This document shows positions 56,917-64,000 of a stretch of 64,000 nt of DNA, piece after piece. The DNA is taken from assembly GCF_009720825.1 (NCBI RefSeq), contig NZ_WNKY01000001.1, positions 124,001-188,000 on the forward strand. Reading direction: 5' to 3'. The position numbers and the translations under genes are program-made. This stretch comes from Duganella radicis (GTDB taxonomy: Bacteria > Pseudomonadota > Gammaproteobacteria > Burkholderiales > Burkholderiaceae_D). Position 1 is the stretch's first letter; each line of letters starts with the position of its first letter. The notes under the pieces are model-generated. The model saw only the letters and a program-made list of their open reading frames with translations, was not told the origin of the DNA and made no database searches.

Positions 56917-58050
56917 CTACATTATAGCGACCGGCAGCGGCAAGCCGGTAGCGCTGCGCGCCGGCGCCGTGATGCTGGCGCCGGCCGGCGTCAGGCGCGC
57001 GGTGGCGCCTTCGATGAACTGGGCGCTGAACACGCGCTTTTCAATCTCGGTATCGTGCTGGGCGATGCGGGCGCACAGCAGGTCGGCGGCGGAGGCGGCC
57101 ATTTTCGGCAACGGCTGGCGCAGCGTGGTGAGGTTGTAGCCGATCCAGCTGGATGGCTCGACCGCGTCGAAACCGGCCACCGACAGCTGACCCGGCACTT
57201 CGATGTCCAGTTCCAGCCGGGCGCAATCGAGGCAGCCGATGGCCATCAGATCGTTGCCGCAGATGATGGCATCCGGCACACTGCCCAGCTGGGCGATGAT
57301 GGCTTTCAGGCCCAGCGCGCCGCTGCGGTAATCATATTGGCCGGGCGCGATCACGGGCGGCGGCAGGCCCAGCTCGGCGATCCGTTCGCAGGCGCCGCGG
57401 CGGCGCTCGTAGGCCACGCTCAGGTCGGCGTCGCCGGCAATGATGCCGAACTGGCGGTGGCCGGCCGCCGCCAGCCGCGACACCAGCAGCCGGCCGGCCT
57501 CGTCGTGGTCGCAGGTGACGGTGTTGACCGAGTGGTCGCGCAGCATGCGGTTGAACAGCACCAGCGGCATGCGGCGGCGTTCAAATTCGGCGATGTGTTC
57601 CGCGGACAGGCGGGCGGCGGCAATCACGCCGTCGACCTGGTATTGCCAGACGTCGGCCAGCACGCAGTCGACATCGGCCTCGCGCTGCAAGGTGAACAGC
57701 AGCACGCGCTTGCCGCGCGCGTTGATTTGCTGGCTCAGCTCGGCCAGCAGTTCCGGGTAGTAGAGATTGGCCTGGTTGGTGATGATCAGCGCCACCATGT
57801 TCGAGCGGCGCGTGATCAGGCTGCGGGCGGCGGCGTTGGGGATGTAGTCGAGCAGGGCGGCGGCCCGCATCACCAGCGCATAAGTGGCCTTGGACACGCT
57901 GGCGCCCGGCTTGAAGCAGCGCGACACCGCCGACTGCGACACCCCGGCCACCTGCGCCACATCATACGACGTCACGCGGCGGTTCTCGCGGGCGATCACG
58001 GCCTTCAGCTCGGTCGCGCATTGCTCAACTGACAGCTTGGATTTGGTCAT
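56917..58050 (-). CDS. LacI-family transcriptional regulator (orphan)
   Basis: A 377-residue regulator. About 25 extra residues precede the HTH (VTSYDVAQVAGVSQSAVSRCF). The ligand domain has VDGVIAAARLS, HRQFGIIAGD, IICGNDLMAIGCLDCARL and VAGFDAVEPSSW. No target operon is adjacent: it ends 3 bp from the helicase gene on the same strand and is divergent from the Hsp70-like gene. Confidence 0.9.
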   Translation of the reverse strand: MTKSKLSVEQCATELKAVIARENRRVTSYDVAQVAGVSQSAVSRCFKPGASVSKATYALVMRAAALLDYIPNAAARSLITRRSNMVALIITNQANLYYPELLAELSQQINARGKRVLLFTLQREADVDCVLADVWQYQVDGVIAAARLSAEHIAEFERRRMPLVLFNRMLRDHSVNTVTCDHDEAGRLLVSRLAAAGHRQFGIIAGDADLSVAYERRRGACERIAELGLPPPVIAPGQYDYRSGALGLKAIIAQLGSVPDAIICGNDLMAIGCLDCARLELDIEVPGQLSVAGFDAVEPSSWIGYNLTTLRQPLPKMAASAADLLCARIAQHDTEIEKRVFSAQFIEGATARLTPAGASITAPARSATGLPLPVAIM

Positions 58051-58123
58051 CGTCTCTCGGGGCGGCCATTCTTGTGTAGTAATCTAGAATAATTAAAAAC
58101 TTACTTGATAGCAACAAATATCG

Positions 58124-58141
58124 CATTTCTGGAAAGAAATG
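58124..58141. promoter_or_regulatory. Hairpin/dyad in the gap before the Hsp70-like gene
   Basis: CATTTCT (58124-58130) and AGAAATG (58135-58141), 4-base loop. In the 180-bp divergent gap between the LacI gene and the Hsp70-like gene; possible operator or 5' leader structure. Confidence 0.3.
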
Positions 58142-58230
58142 TCTTCTGTCTTGTGGCTATGATGCAATTTTCCCTGCGATGCGGCTTTTTCTGATAGCAT
58201 ATCGCCCCTTAATTTACAGGAAGGGGCAAG

Positions 58231-59481
58231 ATGGCCATCGCTTGCGGCGTCGACTTTGGAACGTCCAATTCCACCGTGGGTTGGGTGCGTCCCGGCCACC
58301 CGGTGATGCTGGGACTGGAGGATGGCAAGACGACCTTGCCCTCGGTGGTGTTCTTCAACGCGGATGACGATGAAGTCACCTACGGCCGCGCGGCGCTGAC
58401 CGAGTACCTGGCCGGCTACGAAGGGCGTTTGATGCGCTCGATGAAGAGCCTGCTCGGCACCAGCCTGATCGACGGCCAGACCGAAGTGGGCGGACGGGCG
58501 CTGCCGTTCCGCATGCTGTTGTCCCAGTTCATCGGCGAGCTGAAGCGCCGCGCCGAGCGCGCCGCCGGCCGCGAGTTCAGCTCGGCGGTGTTCGGCCGCC
58601 CGGTCCACTTCATCGACGACAGCAAGGAAAACGATCAGCTGGCGCAGGATACGCTGGCCGAGGTGGCGCGTTCGGTCGGCTTCAGGGACATCGCCTTCCA
58701 GTTCGAGCCGATTGCCGCCGCTTTCGATTACGAGTCGCAAATCGACCGCGAGGAACTGGTGCTGATCGCCGACATCGGCGGCGGTACCTCCGACTTTTCG
58801 CTGGTGCGCCTGTCGCCGGAACGCGCCAAAAAGGCCGAGCGCCGCGACGATATCCTGGCCAACGGCGGCGTCCACATCGGCGGCACCGACTTCGATAAAT
58901 ACCTGAGCCTGTCCGCCATCATGCCGCTGCTCGGTTACGGCAGCCGCCTGCGCAACAACAGCGAAGTCCCGTCCAGCTACTTCTTCAACCTGGCCACCTG
59001 GCACACCATCAACCAGGTCTACACCAAGAAAATGTGGGCCCAGCTGTCCGACCTGATCCGCGATTCGGACCAGCAGGAAAAACTGCACCGCCTGCAACGC
59101 CTGATCGACGAGCGCGCCGGCCACTGGCTGGCGATGAAGGCGGAAGAGGGCAAGATCGCCCTCTCGTCCGCCGCGCAAGTGCAGCTGGAGCTGGACCGCC
59201 TGGCGCCGCCGGTGACGCTGGAACTGCAACGCGATCAGTTCGACGGCGCGGTCGACCATCTGGTGGTGTCGGTCGAGGGCACGGTCAATCAGCTGCTGGC
59301 CGACGCCGGCATCCAGGCGGAGGACGTCGACACGGTATTCTTCACCGGCGGCTCCAGCGGCGTGCTCAAGCTGCGCGAGCGCATCGGCGCGCTGGTGCCG
59401 TCCGCCCGCAAGGTAGAGGGCGATCTGTTTGGCAGCATCGGCGCCGGCCTGGCGCTGGATGCGGTGCGCAAATTCGGTTAA
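58231..59481 (+). CDS. Hsp70-family actin-like ATPase (YegD-like)
   Basis: A 416-residue Hsp70/actin-fold protein. Phosphate-1 loop GVDFGTSNSTVGWV, connect-1 and phosphate-2 LIADIGGGTSDFSL, adenosine loop FFTGGSSGVLKLR. It lacks the substrate-binding domain of DnaK, like E. coli YegD. A ribosome site (GGAAGGGG) precedes the start. It is 8 bp upstream of an exonuclease gene. Biological role unknown; co-occurrence with the exonuclease may hint at a DNA-linked task. Confidence 0.92.
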   Translation: MAIACGVDFGTSNSTVGWVRPGHPVMLGLEDGKTTLPSVVFFNADDDEVTYGRAALTEYLAGYEGRLMRSMKSLLGTSLIDGQTEVGGRALPFRMLLSQFIGELKRRAERAAGREFSSAVFGRPVHFIDDSKENDQLAQDTLAEVARSVGFRDIAFQFEPIAAAFDYESQIDREELVLIADIGGGTSDFSLVRLSPERAKKAERRDDILANGGVHIGGTDFDKYLSLSAIMPLLGYGSRLRNNSEVPSSYFFNLATWHTINQVYTKKMWAQLSDLIRDSDQQEKLHRLQRLIDERAGHWLAMKAEEGKIALSSAAQVQLELDRLAPPVTLELQRDQFDGAVDHLVVSVEGTVNQLLADAGIQAEDVDTVFFTGGSSGVLKLRERIGALVPSARKVEGDLFGSIGAGLALDAVRKFG

Positions 59482-59489
59482 GGACGGCC

Positions 59490-60116
59490 ATGCTCGATCA
59501 ACCCATCGTCATGCTGGACTTTGAAACCACCGGCCTGTCGCCCGCCATGGGCGACCGCATCACCGAAGTGGCGGCGCTGCGCATCGTCGGCGGCGAGGTG
59601 GTGGAGCGCTACGTTTCGCTGGTCAATTGCGACGTGCGCATCCCGGCCTTCATCACCGGCCTGACCGGCATCACCCAGGCCATGGTGGACAGCGCGCCGC
59701 CGGTGGAGGAAGTGGTGCCGCAACTGCTGGACTTCATCGGCCGCGATGCGCTGTCGGCCCACAACGCCAGCTTCGATGAAAAATTCCTGCGCGCGGAAGC
59801 GGCCCGGCTGGCGCTGGCGCCGCGCCACGCCGCGCTGGTGTGCTCGCTCAAGCTGTCGCGCCGCGTGTTCCCGCAACTGGGCAGCTACAAGCTGGGGCAG
59901 CTGTCGAGCGCGCTCGGCATCCGGTTCCGCAGCGCCGCCCACCGCGCCGAGGCCGATGCCGAAGTGGCGGCGCAGGTGCTGATCCACATCGGCCGCCACC
60001 TGCGCAACAGTTATGGCATCGCCGAGGTCGACAACGAACTGCTGGTCTCGGTCAATAAACTGGCGGCCGCCAAGGTGCCACAATTCCTGACCAAACGCGC
60101 CGGCGCGCGCGTTTGA
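59490..60116 (+). CDS. DEDDh 3'-5' exonuclease (DNA polymerase III epsilon-like)
   Basis: A 208-residue exonuclease. ExoI VMLDFETTGLS, ExoII SAHNASFDEKFL, ExoIII HRAEADAEVAAQV, giving the DEDDh set. The start at 59490 is 8 bp after the Hsp70-like stop. It is smaller and more divergent than DnaQ itself, so it is likely an accessory proofreading or repair nuclease. A rho-independent terminator follows. Confidence 0.9.
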   Translation: MLDQPIVMLDFETTGLSPAMGDRITEVAALRIVGGEVVERYVSLVNCDVRIPAFITGLTGITQAMVDSAPPVEEVVPQLLDFIGRDALSAHNASFDEKFLRAEAARLALAPRHAALVCSLKLSRRVFPQLGSYKLGQLSSALGIRFRSAAHRAEADAEVAAQVLIHIGRHLRNSYGIAEVDNELLVSVNKLAAAKVPQFLTKRAGARV

Positions 60117-60117
60117 C

Positions 60118-60148
60118 CGCGCTCAAACTCCTGCGGGGAGCGCGTTTT
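60118..60148 (+). terminator. Rho-independent terminator after the exonuclease gene
   Basis: CGCGCTC (60118-60124) pairs with GAGCGCG (60138-60144), 13-nt loop, then TTTT. Confidence 0.7.
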
Positions 60149-60191
60149 ACACTTCGATCAACATTGTTAAAAAATTGATCAGAGGTGTGCC

Positions 60192-61592
60192 GTGAAAAAA
60201 GTCTGCTCGCCCCGGGAGGCATCCGATAATTTCCGCTGGTTCCTTGACGCCGCCCAGCGCGGCAACGCCTACGCCCAGTTCAATCTCGGCCGCATGTTCA
60301 AGAGCGGCGACGGCATCGCGCGCGACGAAGCGCAAGCCTTTCACTGGATGGCCAAGGCGGCGCGGCAGGGGCTGGCCTACGCCCAGAACCAGCTGGGCGC
60401 CATGTACTACTACGGCCGCGGCACCGGGCCGGACGACGATCTGGCGGTCCACTGGTTCCGCCTCGCGGCGCGGCAGGGCGAAGCGTCGGCCCAGCAAAAC
60501 CTCGGTCAGATGTACCGCAAGGGGCGTGGCATCCCGCGTTGCGACGAGCTGGCGTTTGCCTGGTTTTGCCGCGCCGCCGAGCAGGGACTGGCCAGCGCCC
60601 AGACGCTGACCGGCGAATGCCATGCCGAAGGACGCGGCGTGCCGCGCAATTATCCGCTGGCGCTGGCCTGGTACCGCAAGGCGGCGCTGCAAAACGATCC
60701 GCACGCCCAGTTGCGCCTCGGCCTGATGTACAAGCACGGCTGCGGCGTGGCGCGCAACGAGACACAGGCCGCCGCGTGGTTCCGCCAGTCGGCCATGCAG
60801 GACGTGGCGGCGGCCCAGCGGCTGGTTGGCGTGGCCTATGCCGAAGGGCTGGGCGTGCCGTGCGATCCGCCGCGCGCCCTGTTGTGGACCATGCGCGCCG
60901 CCGAGCAGGACGATGCGGATGCCCAGTTCAATCTGGCGCTGATGCTATCGCTCGGCAAGGGCGTGCAGCGCGACCACGATCTGGCGCTGGTGTGGTACCA
61001 GCGCGCCGCCGAGGCCGGCCACGCGCTGGCGCAGTACAACCTCGGCGGCATGTACGCCATCGGCCGCGGCGTCGACCGCGACGACCGCCGGGCGCTGGAG
61101 TGGTACCGGCTGGCGGCCGAGCAGGGCGCGGCCAGCGCCCAGTTCAATCTGGCGGTGATGTACGCCAACGGCCATGGCGTGATGCGCGACGACACATTGG
61201 CGGCGCTGTGGTACCGCAGCGCGGCCGAGCAGGGCGATGCGCCGGCCCAGAACAATCTGGGCGTGATGTACGCCAACGGTCTGGGCGTCGAACGCGACGA
61301 TATCCAGGCGGTGGACTGGTACGCCAAGGCCGCCGAGCAGGGCCACGCGCTGGCCCAGTTCAATCTTGGCGGCATGTACAGCGCCGGGCGCGGGGTGGCG
61401 CGCGATGCGCAGAAATCGTTCATGTGGCTGACCCTGTCGGCGCAGGCGGGCGACATCGCCGCCATCAGCAACCGCCGCCGCATGACGCTGGTGATGACGC
61501 CGCAATCGGTCAGGGCCGCCAAGGAGGCGGCGCGCCGGTGGCTGCGCGCCCATCCGGAAGCGCAGCCGGCGCGCGCCCGCGCGCTGGATTGA
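60192..61592 (+). CDS. Sel1-like repeat protein
   Basis: A 466-residue protein starting at GTG with an AGAGG ribosome site. It is almost entirely about twelve Sel1-like 36-residue helical repeats of the pattern A-x-A-Q-x-x-L-G-x-M-Y-x-x-G-x-G-V-x-R-D, for instance AYAQFNLGRMFKSGDG near residue 26 and AQFNLGGMYSAGRGV near residue 390. No signal peptide is seen. Such proteins act as binding scaffolds; the partner is unknown. The repeat spacing is regular and without frame breaks. Confidence 0.92.
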   Translation: MKKVCSPREASDNFRWFLDAAQRGNAYAQFNLGRMFKSGDGIARDEAQAFHWMAKAARQGLAYAQNQLGAMYYYGRGTGPDDDLAVHWFRLAARQGEASAQQNLGQMYRKGRGIPRCDELAFAWFCRAAEQGLASAQTLTGECHAEGRGVPRNYPLALAWYRKAALQNDPHAQLRLGLMYKHGCGVARNETQAAAWFRQSAMQDVAAAQRLVGVAYAEGLGVPCDPPRALLWTMRAAEQDDADAQFNLALMLSLGKGVQRDHDLALVWYQRAAEAGHALAQYNLGGMYAIGRGVDRDDRRALEWYRLAAEQGAASAQFNLAVMYANGHGVMRDDTLAALWYRSAAEQGDAPAQNNLGVMYANGLGVERDDIQAVDWYAKAAEQGHALAQFNLGGMYSAGRGVARDAQKSFMWLTLSAQAGDIAAISNRRRMTLVMTPQSVRAAKEAARRWLRAHPEAQPARARALD

Positions 61593-63416
61593 TCAGGCCT
61601 GACGGCGGTCCAGGAACAGGCTGTTGCCAAAGGTTTTCTTGGCCTGCTTCTTCGATTCCGCCGCCGCCGTGGCGATCTGGTGGTGGGTGTAATACTGGTG
61701 CGGCTCGACCCGGATCGCCCCGATCGACACGCTCATCAGCGAGTAAAACACTTTCTTGCCCTGGCGGTCTTCGCTGATGTAGCCGCCGCGCTCGCGGTCC
61801 TCGGTGCTGTAGAAATCCAGCACGTTGCGGCCGAATTCCTCCATCACCGTCTGGCAGCGCTGCTCCCAGTCCTCGCTCTGGAACAGCACCATGAAGTCGT
61901 CGCCGCCGATGTGGCCGACGAAATCGCGGTCCGGGTCGCAGTGGCTGGTGAGCAGGTTGCCGGTCAGCTGGATCACGTCGTCGCCGCGCCGGTAGCCGTA
62001 CACGTCGTTGAACGGCTTGAAATGGTCGAGGTCGAAGTAGCAGACCCAGAAGCGGCTGCCGCTTTCCAGCAGGCGGTCGATGTGCTCGGTGATCGGCACA
62101 TTGCCCGGCAACTGGGTCAGCGGGTTGGCATAGCGCGCGGCGTGGATCTGCATCTGCGTGATCTCGCGCATCAGGTCGTGGCCGGTGCCCATGCCGAGGT
62201 AGCGGCCCTGGTCGGTGATGATGAAGCCGTTGAACAGGTGGTGGGCGTCGGCCTGCGCCATGCGGAAGCTCAGTTCCTGCAAGCTGGTCGACTTGTCGGC
62301 GATCAGTGGCTTCTGGTCCATGAACTGGCGGCAGGACTTTTTGCCGTACAGCTCGCGCTCATAGGGCCGCGCGAAGTGCTCGATCATGACGAAGCGGCTG
62401 ATCAGGCCCTGCGGCATGCCGTCGTCCACCACCGGGATGATCAGCAAGTCCGGCGCGCGCTGGAAAATCTCGTACACCTCGTTGTTGTTCATGCTGGTCG
62501 ATACCGCCTGCACCTGGTTCAGCAGCTTGAGCACAGTGGCTTGCTTGTCGGCGCCGCGCTGCGGATAGACCGCCACGCCGTTGCGCGACAACGCCTTGAC
62601 CACCTCGGCCGGCGCCGCCCGCGCCGGCGTCGGATGCGGCCGGCCCAGATGGTAGCCCTGGCCGTAAGCCACGCCGACGTCGCGCAGCACCAGCAGCTCG
62701 GCCTGGGTTTCGATGCCTTCGGCGATCACGCGGGTGTTGGATTTTTCGGCGATCTCCTGGATCGAGCGCACGAATTGCAGCTTGACCGGGTCGTGATTGA
62801 TGCCCTGGATGAAGTGCATGTCGATCTTGACATACTCCGGCCGCAATTCCGACCACAGGCGCAGGCTGGAAAACCCCTCGCCCAGGTCGTCGATGGCGAT
62901 CTGGAACCCCATTTTGCGGTAATGCAGCACCGCGTCGCGCATCAGGTCGTAGTCGTAGGTCGGCTGGTTTTCGGTCAGCTCGATGATCACGCGTTCGGGA
63001 TTGATGCCGATCTGGTGGATCACCTCCAGCGTTTCGCCGTGGCGCGCGTCGCGCTGCAACAGGCATTCCGGGCTGACGTTGAGGAACAGCTTGCCTGGCA
63101 AACCGAGCTCGGCGAAGCGCTCCAGCACCACCTTGCGGCACAGGTGTTCGACTTCCACCGTCAGACCGTTGGCGCGCGCCGCCTTGAACAGGTTCATCGG
63201 CGCATGCAGCGGGCTGTCGGACGGGCCGCGTATCAGGCCCTCGTAGGCGATGATTTCGCCGCTCTGCATGTGTACAATCGGTTGAAACAGCGCGCTCAGC
63301 TGGCGACGCGCCAGGATGTCGTATAAATGTGCACGCAACACCGCCTCCTCGTCATCCTCGCGGGGTTTCAGATAGGTGATTGTGGCGCCGGTGGCGGCTT
63401 GGAGTGCTGAATTCAC
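61593..63416 (-). CDS. EAL-CBS-GGDEF protein of cyclic-di-GMP signalling
   Basis: A 607-residue cytosolic protein starting at GTG. An EAL domain (about residues 35-270) has YEGLIRG for the EAL signature (Gly for Ala), FLNVSPECL, IELTENQPTYD, IAIDDLGEGFSSL, and IAEGIETQAEL: the metal-site residues are largely kept. Two CBS motifs lie in the middle (PQGLISRFVMIEHF, LADKSTSL-like). A GGDEF domain follows, with the active loop reading IGGDDFMVLF (GGDDF). The order EAL-CBS-GGDEF is a known type. Whether it makes or breaks c-di-GMP cannot be told, but the EAL half looks active. Confidence 0.9.
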   Translation of the reverse strand: MNSALQAATGATITYLKPREDDEEAVLRAHLYDILARRQLSALFQPIVHMQSGEIIAYEGLIRGPSDSPLHAPMNLFKAARANGLTVEVEHLCRKVVLERFAELGLPGKLFLNVSPECLLQRDARHGETLEVIHQIGINPERVIIELTENQPTYDYDLMRDAVLHYRKMGFQIAIDDLGEGFSSLRLWSELRPEYVKIDMHFIQGINHDPVKLQFVRSIQEIAEKSNTRVIAEGIETQAELLVLRDVGVAYGQGYHLGRPHPTPARAAPAEVVKALSRNGVAVYPQRGADKQATVLKLLNQVQAVSTSMNNNEVYEIFQRAPDLLIIPVVDDGMPQGLISRFVMIEHFARPYERELYGKKSCRQFMDQKPLIADKSTSLQELSFRMAQADAHHLFNGFIITDQGRYLGMGTGHDLMREITQMQIHAARYANPLTQLPGNVPITEHIDRLLESGSRFWVCYFDLDHFKPFNDVYGYRRGDDVIQLTGNLLTSHCDPDRDFVGHIGGDDFMVLFQSEDWEQRCQTVMEEFGRNVLDFYSTEDRERGGYISEDRQGKKVFYSLMSVSIGAIRVEPHQYYTHHQIATAAAESKKQAKKTFGNSLFLDRRQA

Positions 63417-63517
63417 GATCGGTCGTTTGCCAAATATCGGTTTAACTGTACGATCTTAGTGGACAATTATGACCACATGATGAATTATGGAATTGTTTTG
63501 TTCCGGACAGGAAGTTT

Positions 63518-64000
63518 ATGCACAGTGTGACCCGCCATGTCGTTTTCCACCTTAGCCTGCTGAGCGCCGCCGGCGCCGGCGCCACCGGGATTGCGGTGCA
63601 AGTGCAGGATGCCACCGGCAAGGTGCTGCCCGATACCGTGGTCTACGTCGAGCCGGAGGGCGGGGCGCCCGCCGCCAAGTCCCCGCCCGCCGCCCAGATC
63701 GAGCAGAAAGGCTTGAAATTCATGCCGCTGGTGACCGTGGTGCAGGTCGGCAGCACCATCAATTTCCCGAATAATGACAAGGTCCGGCACCATATTTACT
63801 CGTTTTCGCCGGCCCATAAATTCGACCAGAAGCTGTATTCCGGCCAGGCGGCGTCGCCGCAGGTGTTCGATAAGGCCGGTACGGTTGTCCTCGGTTGCAA
63901 TATTCATGACAAAATGATCGCCTACGTCAAAGTGGTCGACACCCCGTATTTCGCCAAGACCGATGGATCGGGCGCGGCGCGCATCGAGTTGCCGGCCGCC
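63518..64000 (+). CDS. Cupredoxin-like exported protein, N-terminal part
   Basis: Partial; runs past the window end. The start has an AGGAAG ribosome site and signal peptide (MHSVTRHVVFHLSLLSAAGAG). A plastocyanin-like domain shows INFPNNDKVRHHIYSF and VVLGCNIHDKMIAYV, giving the His, Cys, His and Met ligands of a blue-copper site. This family is often annotated as methylamine-utilisation-like protein. Divergent from the EAL-GGDEF gene, with which it is often paired in related genomes in my recollection, unverified. Confidence 0.85.
   Translation, partial: MHSVTRHVVFHLSLLSAAGAGATGIAVQVQDATGKVLPDTVVYVEPEGGAPAAKSPPAAQIEQKGLKFMPLVTVVQVGSTINFPNNDKVRHHIYSFSPAHKFDQKLYSGQAASPQVFDKAGTVVLGCNIHDKMIAYVKVVDTPYFAKTDGSGAARIELPAA

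Noticed and set aside
55783..58032. A 749-residue open frame on the + strand
   Set aside because: Antisense shadow of the helicase and LacI genes; composition is His/Gln/Val-rich with no domain. Long antisense frames are expected at this GC content.
60192..61592. Regular about 108-bp repeat spacing
   Set aside because: Explained by Sel1-like protein repeats, not a DNA-level array.
61680..63326. A 548-residue open frame on the + strand
   Set aside because: Antisense of the EAL-GGDEF gene, which has clear motifs; the + frame has none.

Overview
The window is GC-rich (roughly 60-65% by eye) and densely packed, with most genes in short operons whose stop and start codons overlap as ATGA. Gene content points to a soil or plant-associated betaproteobacterium of the Oxalobacteraceae, in the Massilia / Duganella / Janthinobacterium neighbourhood: LacI-controlled polysaccharide-degradation loci, many TonB-dependent receptors, a PEP-CTERM-type protein, a REP-associated transposase (RAYT), a DUF29 protein and an FeS-type photolyase. 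This placement is inferred from gene families, not from a marker gene.

Positions 1-6960: a leftward sugar/uronate operon, kduI - kduD - mutarotase-like - mannose isomerase (AGE family) - PfkB sugar kinase - GH97 glucosidase (cut by the window start). Every internal junction except the last is an ATGA overlap. A divergent LacI regulator follows. Five copies of a GTTATCGATAAC-like palindrome are present: one on the kdu promoter, one before the regulator gene, one inside kduI, and two flanking a strong promoter that lies after the regulator. That last promoter is followed not by a gene but by about 120 nt of folded sequence ending in a clear terminator. I read this as a sugar-regulated small RNA, and consider it the most interesting item in the window.

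Positions 6946-8318: an AT-rich islet with one lipoprotein gene, bounded by a 16-bp direct repeat that equals the 3' half of the sRNA terminator. It looks like a small insertion at the sRNA 3' end.

Positions 8317-16957: a GlxA/AraC-type regulator divergent from glutathione-dependent formaldehyde dehydrogenase, a DUF2459 lipoprotein, then a hemicellulose pair (GH2 and GH43) controlled by a divergent second LacI regulator with two operators of its own.

Positions 16954-26667: a leftward operon of an aminotransferase-fold protein that lacks the PLP lysine, a hybrid sensor kinase, an M20 peptidase and a (6-4)-type photolyase; then an orphan branched-chain amino-acid binding protein and a TonB-dependent receptor.

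Positions 26786-34014: an OsmC-like protein, a lower-GC two-gene cassette with a nucleotidyltransferase-like first gene, an exported anchor protein with an internal PEP-CTERM signal coupled to a PA-domain zinc metalloprotease, a PilZ protein, RecQ (whose reading frame runs into the antisense of the next gene), a phytase-like esterase lipoprotein and a Zur-like repressor.

Positions 34046-46212: metal and sulfur acquisition: a TonB receptor next to the Zur-like gene, an ABC transporter of the sulfonate/nitrate/taurine type, flavohemoprotein, a second TonB receptor with a DUF2946 protein, a third FecA-like receptor behind a Fur box, and a RAYT element with perfect 34-bp inverted ends.

Positions 46356-64000: a Crp/Fnr regulator, a SulP transporter, DUF29, a large periplasmic protein coupled to DUF3142, catalase, an OmpA-like lipoprotein, a UvrD-like helicase fused to DUF5710, a third LacI regulator, an Hsp70-like protein with a DEDDh exonuclease, a Sel1-repeat protein, an EAL-CBS-GGDEF protein and the start of a cupredoxin-like protein. 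No tRNA, rRNA or CRISPR array was seen.
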